Assembly: GCA_002792395.1 (NCBI GenBank)
Contig: PFOG01000133.1
Span: forward strand, 1 to 13,826
Length of the DNA: 13,826 bases
From: Candidatus Portnoybacteria bacterium CG_4_10_14_0_2_um_filter_44_20
Lineage (GTDB): Bacteria; Patescibacteriota; Minisyncoccia; Portnoybacterales; GCA-002795985
Direction of reading: 5' to 3'
Position numbers and translations under genes: made by a program
The notes under the pieces: model-generated
What the model was told of the DNA's origin: nothing
The model's input: only the letters and a program-made list of their open reading frames with translations
Databases searched by the model: none
Part shown: in pieces, positions 5,977 through 12,615 of the stretch
Position numbering within the stretch: position 1 is the stretch's first letter
Layout of the letters: the number at the start of each line of letters is the position of its first letter

Positions 5977-6903
5977 ATGAAAAAAGAACAGTTCGTTGAA
6001 AATGAGAAAAAGGAAGCCAGAGAAAATTTCGGCGCATTGCTAGATTTGGTTTTTAAACGCTACGAAACGCCAGATTCAACTATCGCCAACAGCCCCGAAC
6101 AAATTAAGACTTTCAAGGCGCACGTGGAAGAGGTATTGAATCTCTGCGTCGAAAGAGGCATTGAAAAAAGCCTGGCCACTAAAGAACTTAAAACACTTGA
6201 GGTGGTGGCAATCCTGCACGACCTGACCAAAGCCGACCGGCCCGATTCCGACATGAAAGATATCCCCAATTATATGCTGGCCGCCCACGGAGAACTCGGA
6301 GCTCAGGAAACAATAAGAATACTTGGAGAACATCCCAAAGTTTTGGAGAAAATTTTGAACACAGGCTATTCTCCCCAAGAGGCCGACAAAACAACTAAAT
6401 TAATTTCAAGTGCCATCAGAGCCCACATGGGTCCCCACCCCGGATTTATGACTTTCGTTTTAGGTGGGGTAAATGCAAAACTTAAAGAAAAAAGCTTGCC
6501 GGAACTTCAACATCCCCGGCCACTGGAAGGCGAAGCTATTTCAGAAACGCTTTTGGCCGCGGACATGCGCTCTCTGGCCGGCCGCAAGGGCCGAGAAAAA
6601 GTCCTCGCCATCCGTTCGGCTGTTCCGAACTTTAAACGGGAAGACGAAGAATTATGTGCCGAATACAAAAAACACGGCATCAATCTGGTTTCGGGTGAAG
6701 CCGCTCTTTTAAGTGCTTTTGCCAGCGCCGAACAAGCAAGAGATATGTTAAGAAATGAAGACGATCGGCTTTGGATCGATACAGCCATTGAAGCCTCCAA
6801 AGAGGAAAATTACTTCTACGAAGACCAGTCGGTAAATTACGCCGCCACGACGGCTAAAAAAGAAAAATTTGAAAAAGCTTCAAAAGATGGGAGAGATAAT
6901 TAA
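5977..6903 (+). CDS. HD-domain phosphohydrolase
   Basis: This is a metal-dependent phosphohydrolase of the HD superfamily. The motif chain is complete. Numbered from a possible earlier ATG at 5947, it is H59 (FKAHVEEVL), H91-D92 (AILHDLTKAD), H114 (AAHGELGAQ), H160 (IRAHMGPHPG) and D206 (LLAADMRSLAG). The substrate is unknown; HD proteins cleave nucleotides, cyclic nucleotides or phosphoesters. I prefer the ATG at 5977 because AAGGAG lies nine bases upstream, making it one of the clearest ribosome sites in the window; this gives 308 residues. The C-terminal 100 residues are helical and lysine/glutamate-rich. The gene follows the cupin by 44 bases and overlaps the 5' end of the CapA-family gene, so it belongs to the same operon. 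Confidence 0.88.
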   Translation: MKKEQFVENEKKEARENFGALLDLVFKRYETPDSTIANSPEQIKTFKAHVEEVLNLCVERGIEKSLATKELKTLEVVAILHDLTKADRPDSDMKDIPNYMLAAHGELGAQETIRILGEHPKVLEKILNTGYSPQEADKTTKLISSAIRAHMGPHPGFMTFVLGGVNAKLKEKSLPELQHPRPLEGEAISETLLAADMRSLAGRKGREKVLAIRSAVPNFKREDEELCAEYKKHGINLVSGEAALLSAFASAEQARDMLRNEDDRLWIDTAIEASKEENYFYEDQSVNYAATTAKKEKFEKASKDGRDN

Positions 6904-8089
6904 CAATCCAGGCAAACAAGACTCTTCGCCAGAAAATCGCCGAGATGGACGAAACAAACATAACGCTCTTATCATAGCCGCTGTTATCTTGGCGGCTATT
7001 TTTATTGCCGGATTATTAATAACCAGAGATCATTTGTTTCCGTTTAAAAAAGAATCTGCCAACCTTGAGAGTAAAGTCCAACCACATTTACTTCCGCCCA
7101 TTGCCAGCGACGCCGTAATTCCCGCTGAAAAAACAAAGGAAATCTCCCTAAAAATAGAAGAAGCTTCATTGGTCGCCGTTGGCGATATTTCTTTTTCGCG
7201 CTCAGTGGAAAGAATGACCAAAATTCACGGTCCTGATTATCCTTTTCTTGAAATCAGAGATTATCTCCAGGGCGCCGACATTGTTTTCGGCAATCTGGAA
7301 ACTCCGATTACCCCCGGCCGGGAGATTTTAACCGGCGAAATGATTTTTCGCTCCAATCCCGGCACAGAACTATCGCTAAAAGACGCCGGATTTAACCTTT
7401 TATCGCTTGCCAATAACCACACGATGAATTTTGGAATAAAAGGACTGGAAGACACCTTTAAATACCTTAAACAAGCCGGCATAAATTATGTCGGCGCCGG
7501 CGAGAACGACCAAGAAGCCTATCAACCGGTCTACGTGGAAATTAAAGGCGTAAGGATCGCTTTTCTTGCCTACCAAAACCAGAAAATAGTGCCAACCCCA
7601 TACGGAGCGAACAGCAGCCGCACCGGAATAGCATTTATGAATACCGAAAAAATGGCCGCGGCCGCCAAAGATGCGAAACAACGGGCAGGTCTTGTTGTAG
7701 TTTCCATGCACGCCGGCGATGAATATGTCGCCAAACCGAACAACACCCAGATAAATTTTGCCCACGCGGCTGTTGATGCCGGGGCTGATCTGGTTATTGG
7801 GCACCATCCCCACGTCGTCCAAACCATGGAAGAATATAAGGGCAAATACATCTTTTACAGCTTAGGCAACTTTGTTTTCGACCAAATGTGGTCGCAGAAT
7901 ACAAAAAGGGGACTAGCCATAAAAATATTTTTTACTGAAACTAAGGTTAGCGGCATCTCATTTTTGCCGTTCGTCATCGAAAACTACTGCCAGCCGCGTC
8001 CGGCCAACGAAACAGAATCAGCGCAAATTCTGCAAAGATTAAATTTTTCCTTGCCGGATGAATTGGCGCAATCGTGGAGCGAAGAATGA
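6887..8089 (+). CDS. CapA-family membrane-anchored phosphoesterase-like protein
   Basis: This protein has the CapA/PgsA fold of the calcineurin-like metallophosphoesterase superfamily (PF09587), related to poly-gamma-glutamate capsule proteins. One N-terminal membrane helix (residues about 27-46) is preceded by a basic, polar tail, so the catalytic part should face outward. Motifs in order are LVAVGDISFSRSVE, FGNLETPIT, FRSNPG, LLSLANNHTMNFG, VVSMHAGDEY, DLVIGHHPHVVQ and YSLGNFVFDQ. The asparagine, histidine and aspartate metal ligands are all retained. It is about 400 residues, normal for the family. I chose ATG 6887, 17 bases inside the HD gene; an upstream TTG at 6869 is possible. It ends in TGA, which shows TGA is a stop in this genome. 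It is the last gene of the 3420-8089 operon. Its real substrate is unknown; in organisms without capsule genes, wall or phosphoester hydrolysis is possible. Confidence 0.92.
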   Translation: MGEIINNPGKQDSSPENRRDGRNKHNALIIAAVILAAIFIAGLLITRDHLFPFKKESANLESKVQPHLLPPIASDAVIPAEKTKEISLKIEEASLVAVGDISFSRSVERMTKIHGPDYPFLEIRDYLQGADIVFGNLETPITPGREILTGEMIFRSNPGTELSLKDAGFNLLSLANNHTMNFGIKGLEDTFKYLKQAGINYVGAGENDQEAYQPVYVEIKGVRIAFLAYQNQKIVPTPYGANSSRTGIAFMNTEKMAAAAKDAKQRAGLVVVSMHAGDEYVAKPNNTQINFAHAAVDAGADLVIGHHPHVVQTMEEYKGKYIFYSLGNFVFDQMWSQNTKRGLAIKIFFTETKVSGISFLPFVIENYCQPRPANETESAQILQRLNFSLPDELAQSWSEE

Positions 8090-8093
8090 AGCT

Positions 8094-8111
8094 CCCCGCA
8101 ATGCTACGGGG
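8094..8111 (+). repeat. Copy of an 18-base palindromic repeat
   Basis: CCCCGCAATGCTACGGGG, four bases after the CapA-family stop, differs by one base from the hairpin copy at 3153-3170 read on the minus strand. It can form a CCCCG/CGGGG stem but lacks a good U-tract. Confidence 0.55.
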
Positions 8112-8130
8112 TATTAGGATTTGAAAGAAT

Positions 8131-8182
8131 AAAAAAAGCCGCCGACTATTTTTGCCAACGGTCATCTATTTACGGTGGCGGC
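8131..8182 (-). terminator. Rho-independent terminator of the 8187-8441 gene
   Basis: On the minus strand, GCCGCC (8177-8182) pairs with GGCGGC (8138-8143); an adjoining AC/GT pair beside a bulged C extends the stem. Seven T residues follow (8131-8137). The stem begins four bases after the stop codon. The loop is long (about 30 bases) but partly self-complementary. It may also stop convergent transcription from the CapA-family gene. Confidence 0.65.
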
Positions 8183-8186
8183 AAAT

Positions 8187-8441
8187 TTAGTACTCCAATT
8201 TCACGCCCACTTTCTCGGCAATTTGATGGAACCATTTTTCGTGCCGGTCTACTTTATGTGCCAGAACTACCATTTCCTGAAAATAGGTGTCAGCCCTTTG
8301 AACATAACTCTCGACGGTTGCCGATAATTCGCGCACATCCAACTTATCAGCTTTATTCTCTTCAAGCCTCTCTAATCGGCTATCAATTTTGGAAAACCAT
8401 TCGCCCAAATATTCAATTAATTCTTTGTAATCGTTACTCAT
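8187..8441 (-). CDS. Small coiled-coil protein, G-V-K-L-E C-terminus
   Basis: This soluble, highly charged protein of about 84 residues starts MSNDYKELIEYLGEWFSK. A heptad-like stretch, D-S-R-L-E-R-L-E-E-N-K-A-D-K-L-D-V-R-E-L (about 20-39), leads into a second helix and ends H-Q-I-A-E-K-V-G-V-K-L-E-Y. No catalytic motif is seen. The C-terminus resembles those of the two coiled-coil proteins at 12616-13456 (E-K-L-G-V-[RK]-V-E), suggesting one widespread family of small helical proteins. The ATG at 8441 is preferred to an upstream TTG, because a near-perfect promoter ends six bases before it, implying a leaderless mRNA. It has its own terminator and is a single-gene unit. Function unknown; structural or protein-binding roles are only guesses. 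Confidence 0.8.
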   Translation of the reverse strand: MSNDYKELIEYLGEWFSKIDSRLERLEENKADKLDVRELSATVESYVQRADTYFQEMVVLAHKVDRHEKWFHQIAEKVGVKLEY

Positions 8442-8447
8442 AATCAA

Positions 8448-8475
8448 ATTGTATCACTCACCGCAATGCTGTCAA
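8448..8475 (-). promoter_or_regulatory. Leaderless-type promoter of the 8187-8441 gene
   Basis: Minus strand: TTGACA (8470-8475), a 16-base spacer, TACAAT (8448-8453), then six bases to the ATG. A start seven bases past the -10 would be the A of ATG itself. The sequence CCGCAATGCTG (8461-8471), half of the palindromic repeat seen elsewhere, overlaps the spacer and -35. Confidence 0.72.
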
Positions 8476-8536
8476 TTACATCGCGCAACATCTTGGCGTC
8501 TGACACATAAATGGTAACTAGTAGCCTTCACCCGCC

Positions 8537-9634
8537 CTACTGGATGCTTCTTATTATCCTCCCACCACCCAAACAAATATTACCGCGGTAAAAAACGGCG
8601 AACTGGCCGGGAGTAATCGCTTTTTGCGATTTTTTGAAAATCAACTCAGCTTTATTGCCCGGCAACAACTTCAAAATAGCTCTAGCTGGCGACCCAGAGT
8701 AACGAACTTTGGCCATGACCCCAATTCCGCCCTTCAGTTTTTCCCCGGAATTTAAATTATAAGGCGACAAAATCGCACCGCGGCTATAAAGATCTTTCTC
8801 ATTCTTGCTCGCAAATAAAACATTATTTTTAACATCTTTGTGCGCGACAAAATATGGTCCATTCGGCAGATACAATCCTTTCCGTTGCCCAACCGTATAA
8901 AAATGCGATCCGGAATGATGCCCCAAAACGTTGCCACTAACATCCCGAATCAATCCCGCTTTCTGGCCAATTTCTTTTTCCAAAAAACAATTTAAACACT
9001 TATTGGCCACAAAACAAAAATCTTGGCTTTCTTTCCGCTTAAGATAAAAATCAAATCCACGTTTTTTAGCCATCTCAAAAACCTCTCCTTTCGTATAATC
9101 AGCCAGCGGAAAAATAATATGCCCCAGCCATTTTTGCGGTAACAAACACAAAGAATAAGTCTGGTCTTTTTGCTTGTCGCAGGGTTTAACCAATTCGCAA
9201 CTGCCATCCGCACGCTTCATCCGTACGCGCGCGTAATGACCGGTAGCGATATATTCGACTTTCTCTTCTCGAGCTACCTCAAAAAGTTTCTTGAATTTCA
9301 AATGCCGATTGCAAATAACGCACGGGTTAGGCGTCTTCCCCTGCTTGAGCTCTTTAATAAAATAATCTATTACTACTCGCTGAAATTCCTCCGAAACATC
9401 AACAACGTGATGTGGAACATCAAGCCGCCGGCAAACTTCTTTCGCCAGACGGAAAGACTCGGCGCTGCAGCAAATATTCTCCCGTAAGAGATTTTTTTTA
9501 TCTTGCCAAACTGCATATTTCAACGAAACTCCTATCGGCGACCAGCCCCGCTCTTTTAACAACGCTAAAGACACGGAAGAATCAACTCCGCCCGACATCC
9601 CAACGATAATTTTTTTGTTTCGCTTCTGTTTCAT
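8537..9634 (-). CDS. mnmA: tRNA-specific 2-thiouridylase
   Basis: MnmA thiolates U34 of the tRNAs for Lys, Glu and Gln, using ATP and a persulfide. The PP-loop SGGVDSS is at residues 14-20. The N-terminal domain then carries PNPCVICNRHLKF with catalytic C105, GHYAR, KDQTYSLC (156-163) and SQDFCFV with the second catalytic C207. The C-terminal beta domains include HFYTVGQRKGL, G-P-Y-F-V and a closing P-G-Q-F-A-V-F-Y with CLGGGRI. The length of 365 residues is normal. The start MKQKRNKKIIVGMSGG is the first ATG and sits only 11 bases after a predicted -10, so the leader would be about five bases. Transcription is minus-strand, divergent from the PurD-like gene. No sulfur-donor gene such as iscS is in the window. 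Confidence 0.96.
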   Translation of the reverse strand: MKQKRNKKIIVGMSGGVDSSVSLALLKERGWSPIGVSLKYAVWQDKKNLLRENICCSAESFRLAKEVCRRLDVPHHVVDVSEEFQRVVIDYFIKELKQGKTPNPCVICNRHLKFKKLFEVAREEKVEYIATGHYARVRMKRADGSCELVKPCDKQKDQTYSLCLLPQKWLGHIIFPLADYTKGEVFEMAKKRGFDFYLKRKESQDFCFVANKCLNCFLEKEIGQKAGLIRDVSGNVLGHHSGSHFYTVGQRKGLYLPNGPYFVAHKDVKNNVLFASKNEKDLYSRGAILSPYNLNSGEKLKGGIGVMAKVRYSGSPARAILKLLPGNKAELIFKKSQKAITPGQFAVFYRGNICLGGGRIIRSIQ

Positions 9635-9645
9635 TGATCAAAAAT

Positions 9646-9674
9646 ATAATAATATAAAAATCGAGTGTTGACAA
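9646..9674 (-). promoter_or_regulatory. mnmA promoter
   Basis: Minus strand: TTGTCA (9669-9674), a 17-base spacer, TATTAT (9646-9651). The ATG follows 11 bases later, giving a very short leader. The -35 overlaps that of a plus-strand promoter. Confidence 0.6.
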
Positions 9675-9696
9675 ATTTTACAATGCGGTTTAAAAT
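9668..9696 (+). promoter_or_regulatory. Divergent promoter toward the PurD-like gene
   Basis: Plus strand: TTGACA (9668-9673), a 17-base spacer, TAAAAT (9691-9696). It shares five -35 bases with the mnmA promoter on the other strand. The leader to the ATG at 9895 would be about 190 bases, so another start closer to the gene is possible (a TATAAT lies at 9764-9769). Confidence 0.5.
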
Positions 9697-9703
9697 TTTT
9701 TGC

Positions 9704-9725
9704 TGGCAAGAATTATTTCTTGTCA
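9704..9725. promoter_or_regulatory. Inverted repeat, candidate operator
   Basis: TGGCAAGAA (9704-9712) and TTCTTGTCA (9717-9725) form a 9-bp inverted repeat with one G.T pair and a 4-base centre. It sits at the predicted start of the plus-strand promoter. It could bind a repressor or act as a short RNA hairpin. Confidence 0.4.
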
Positions 9726-9731
9726 AATAAG

Positions 9732-9740
9732 TTATCCACA
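9732..9740 (+). promoter_or_regulatory. DnaA-box match
   Basis: TTATCCACA is an exact match to the DnaA-box consensus TTATNCACA, beside an AT-rich tract (9741-9775). Only one clear box is present; TGTGTAAAA at 9776-9784 is a weaker reverse-strand match. A regulatory or chance site is more likely than an origin. Confidence 0.3.
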
Positions 9741-9894
9741 ATTTAAAAATTTTTTTTTAAGAGTATAATTAAAATGTGTAAAAATGATTTTCCAACCGCT
9801 TCGCCGTAATTGCTTCACGATTAAGTAACTGTCACTAAGGCGCATACTTAACAAGTAATTATCCGCAGCATAAAGAAATCTTACTTAGAACAAA

Positions 9895-11178
9895 ATGGGC
9901 CATAAATTTTTATTCGTCTCAAAAGACGCCCTCATCAACGACATCGCCTGGCAAACCGTCAAAGAAGGACACGACGTAAAATACTTCATTGAAGAAAAAG
10001 GCGAAAGCGATATTACCGATGGCTTCGTGCCAAAAACGGAAAACTGGGAACAAGAAATCGAGTGGGCCGACGTCATCGTTTTTGATGATGTACTTGGACA
10101 TGGAACCAAAGCGGAAAAACTGCGTAAGGCCGGCAAAAAAGTTGTCGGTGGAACAGCCTATACCGACCGGCTTGAAGACGACCGTGCTTTTGGACAAGAA
10201 GAGCTTAAAAATCACGGCGTTAAAATTCTTCCGTATCGCGAATTTACTGATTTTGACGAGGCGATCAATTACATTAGAACAAATCCAGACGAATATGTGA
10301 TCAAGCCCTGCGGAGAAGCCGCAAACTACAAAGGTCTCCTTTTTGTCGGCCAGGAAAAAGACGGCAGCGACGTCATCCGTGTTATGGAGGCCTATAAACG
10401 AGTCTGGAGCAAAGTAATTAAAACTTTTCAACTGCAAAGGAAGGTGCGCGGCGTTGAAATAGCGGTTGGCGCCTTTTTCACCGGAAAGGAATTCGTCTAT
10501 CCGATAAGTATCAACTTTGAGCACAAAAAACTTTTTGTCGGCAACATCGGTCCAGCCACCGGAGAAATGGGCACCAGCATGTTTTGGACGGGCCAAAATA
10601 GATTATTTAACGAAACGCTCAAAAAACTAGAGGGCAAACTGGCCGAGGAAAACTATATCGGATATATTGATATTAATTGCATTGTCAATGGACAGGGTAT
10701 CTATCCTCTGGAATTTACTTGCCGCTTTGGCTATCCAACCATCAGCATCCAGCAAGAAGGAATCATCAACCCCATCGGAGAAGTCCTCTACGCTTTGGCC
10801 AACGGCGAAAATCCCAATCTGCAGGTTAAAAAAGGTTTTCAGGTCGGCGTGCGGGTAGTCGTTCCCCCCTTCCCCTTCAAGGACAAGAAGATCTTTGATT
10901 CTTACTCCAAAGAAGCCACCATTGTTTTTAAACAGAAAAATGGTCTGGATGGAATCCATATTGAAGACGTCAAAATTATCAACAACCAATGGGTGGTAAC
11001 TGGCTCGACCGGAACAGCCTTAATTGTGGTTGGTACCGGACTAACCATGAGAGAGGCAAAAAAACAGGCCTACGCAAGAATACAAAACATCTTGATTCCC
11101 AACATGTATTACCGAACAGACATCGGCGACCGCTGGTATGAAGAAGGCGACAAACTCCGCAGTTGGGATATTATTTAA
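9895..11178 (+). CDS. PurD-like ATP-grasp protein (phosphoribosylamine-glycine ligase family)
   Basis: Overall fold and C-terminus match glycinamide ribonucleotide synthetase (PurD): an N-terminal Rossmann-like domain, an ATP-grasp core (residues about 105-305) and the C-terminal domain ending in RTDIGDRW. Visible ATP-grasp features are VIKPCG with K137, RGVEIAVGAFFTG (185-197), NIGPATGEMGT (217-227) and the metal site PLEFTCRFGYPT (271-282). Two departures stand out. The PRA/glycine signature G-x-G-G-R-E-H-A is replaced by VSKDALINDIAW (8-19). The usual E-x-N of the metal site reads E-F-T, with RFGDPE changed to RFGYPT. A divergent branch of this kind seems common in archaea and Patescibacteria that lack other purine genes. 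The actual amine or acid substrate is therefore uncertain. It is 427 residues, followed after 26 bases by the MurL-like gene. Confidence 0.85.
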   Translation: MGHKFLFVSKDALINDIAWQTVKEGHDVKYFIEEKGESDITDGFVPKTENWEQEIEWADVIVFDDVLGHGTKAEKLRKAGKKVVGGTAYTDRLEDDRAFGQEELKNHGVKILPYREFTDFDEAINYIRTNPDEYVIKPCGEAANYKGLLFVGQEKDGSDVIRVMEAYKRVWSKVIKTFQLQRKVRGVEIAVGAFFTGKEFVYPISINFEHKKLFVGNIGPATGEMGTSMFWTGQNRLFNETLKKLEGKLAEENYIGYIDINCIVNGQGIYPLEFTCRFGYPTISIQQEGIINPIGEVLYALANGENPNLQVKKGFQVGVRVVVPPFPFKDKKIFDSYSKEATIVFKQKNGLDGIHIEDVKIINNQWVVTGSTGTALIVVGTGLTMREAKKQAYARIQNILIPNMYYRTDIGDRWYEEGDKLRSWDII

Positions 11179-11204
11179 CCAAAATTTACCTCGCTCTATC
11201 TATA

Positions 11205-12524
11205 ATGAAACGCGCCAATGAATTAATTTTTGAAAGACTTGCATTCAGCAATCGGGGCGTGAGGTTTTTTTACTTAATTGACAACAAATTATATTCGTAT
11301 TTTAGCACTCTCGATAACTCAAAAATAGAATTAGACTACGACACAAAACATTGTATAGCGGCCCACATTGGCCTATCATACTTAATTGACCTAGCTAATA
11401 TCTGTTGTCCAAAACGCATAAAGATAAAAACGATTAAGCTTTCTCCGGAACAATTGGATTTCTGGAAATGGATTTATGAAAATATAGCCATTGAGAGGGC
11501 ATACGATGAAAAAAATAAATTACTGTTTCTCAACACACACTGGGAAACATTCGGAAAAATTTTCGATTTGAAAAACACAAAAAATAAAGTGCGCAAAAAA
11601 AGAATCTTACTCGCAGTGAGCGGAGGCAAAGAATCGCTTACGGTCTTAAAAATCTTCGAGGAAGCCAAAGCGAAAATTTTACTTTTTTTCTTTGACTATT
11701 TGGATAAAAATTCTTTCTACGCGAAAAGGGCTTATGCCAAATTGGCCAAAAAATATCCGCTCTTCAAAATCAATAGTTCAATATCGCACACCGACGCGCT
11801 GTCAAAAAAATATCGATGCAAGGACTACAGTTTATTCGTCATCGGCCAACTTATTTTCAACGCGTTACTCGTTAAAGATGAATTCGACTATTTGGTTATT
11901 GGGAACGAATATAGTTCTAATTTTGGGAACACAATTTACCGCGGCCAACCAGTTAATCACCAATTTGATAAAACAATAGAATTTGCCCAAAAAGTCAATA
12001 CCTACGTTCGCGAATTTATTGACAACGATTTTACCTATTTTTCTCCATTCTTCGGTTTCTATGAATATAAAATCGCTAAGCGCTTTTTTAGCGATAAAAA
12101 ATATTTAGATATTTGGACAAGCTGCAACAACAGCAATAAAAAACACAATTTTTGCTGCCAATGTTCTAAGTGCGCTTTTATTTATATCGTTTCCCTGCCA
12201 TTCATAAATAACACGATATTAAATAAACATTTCTGGAAGAATCCTCTAAAAAATCTGGGGCTGTGCAAACCTTTAATTGATTTTGACGAAATAAAACCGA
12301 CTGATTGTGTTGGCGAAAAAGAGGAATGTTGGCTAAGTCTTTATAAGGCCTCGAAAAACCGAAATTATTCATCGCTTCCCGTAGTCGAATTTTTTGGAAC
12401 AAACATTCTCCCGAAAATTCAACAAAAATTATCTCTGATTGAATCCAAAATCAACGAGGAACACACAAAATACAAATACATACCAAAAGAGTTTAAAAAA
12501 TTAGTAATGGATCAAATGAGATAA
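11205..12524 (+). CDS. murL: MurL-like UDP-MurNAc-L-Ala-L-Glu epimerase family protein
   Basis: It resembles MurL, the ATP-dependent enzyme of Xanthomonas that epimerises the L-glutamate of UDP-MurNAc-L-Ala-L-Glu to the D form. Motifs in order (numbered from ATG 11205): a PP-loop-like LLAVSGGKES (139-144 for SGGKES), IGNEYSSNFGN (232-241), PVNHQFDKTIEFA (249-261), F-S-P-F-F-G, WTSCNNS (304-310), the cysteine cluster CCQCSKC (317-323) and DCVGEKEECW (367-376). The family usually has SGGKDS, so E for D is a conservative change. It is 439 residues. I chose ATG 11205; a TTG at 11163 would overlap the PurD-like gene. By eye it is more AT-rich, with more Asn, Lys, Phe and Tyr than the genes before it, which could reflect transfer. 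No MurD2-type partner ligase is in the window. Catalytic role is inferred from family. Confidence 0.8.
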   Translation: MKRANELIFERLAFSNRGVRFFYLIDNKLYSYFSTLDNSKIELDYDTKHCIAAHIGLSYLIDLANICCPKRIKIKTIKLSPEQLDFWKWIYENIAIERAYDEKNKLLFLNTHWETFGKIFDLKNTKNKVRKKRILLAVSGGKESLTVLKIFEEAKAKILLFFFDYLDKNSFYAKRAYAKLAKKYPLFKINSSISHTDALSKKYRCKDYSLFVIGQLIFNALLVKDEFDYLVIGNEYSSNFGNTIYRGQPVNHQFDKTIEFAQKVNTYVREFIDNDFTYFSPFFGFYEYKIAKRFFSDKKYLDIWTSCNNSNKKHNFCCQCSKCAFIYIVSLPFINNTILNKHFWKNPLKNLGLCKPLIDFDEIKPTDCVGEKEECWLSLYKASKNRNYSSLPVVEFFGTNILPKIQQKLSLIESKINEEHTKYKYIPKEFKKLVMDQMR

Positions 12525-12565
12525 CAATTTTATCCTTAAACGCGGCTAAAAAAAGTCGTGTACCG

Positions 12566-12599
12566 AAAACTCGCCCTGCGGTACTGTGGGGCGAGTTTT
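12566..12599. terminator. Bidirectional rho-independent terminator
   Basis: AAAACTCGCCC (12566-12576) pairs perfectly with GGGCGAGTTTT (12589-12599), an 11-bp stem with a 12-base loop, A-rich on one side and T-rich on the other. It lies between the convergent murL-like and coiled-coil genes. The core CCCTGCGGTACTGTGGGG (12574-12591) matches the dispersed 18-base palindrome with transitions only. Confidence 0.8.
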
Positions 12600-12615
12600 A
12601 AATTCTATTGGTAAT

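Larger units (their letters stand above)
9697..9894. other. Long intergenic region before the PurD-like gene
   Basis: No coding frame is credible here. Besides the operator-like repeat and DnaA-box match, it holds TTAAGTA (9821-9827) facing TACTTAA (9845-9851), and TACTT-AAC-AAGTA (9845-9857). These could be protein-binding sites. There is no visible Shine-Dalgarno site before ATG 9895. Confidence 0.4.

Noticed and set aside
9697..9894. Replication origin
   Set aside because: Only one exact DnaA box and no dnaA, dnaN or box cluster nearby.
9919..10596. Long minus-strand open frame inside the PurD-like gene
   Set aside because: It is fully antisense to a gene with clear ATP-grasp motifs, and its product resembles no family.
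11163..11204. TTG start for the MurL-like gene
   Set aside because: It would overlap the PurD-like stop and adds 14 residues without family match; the ATG at 11205 is adequate.
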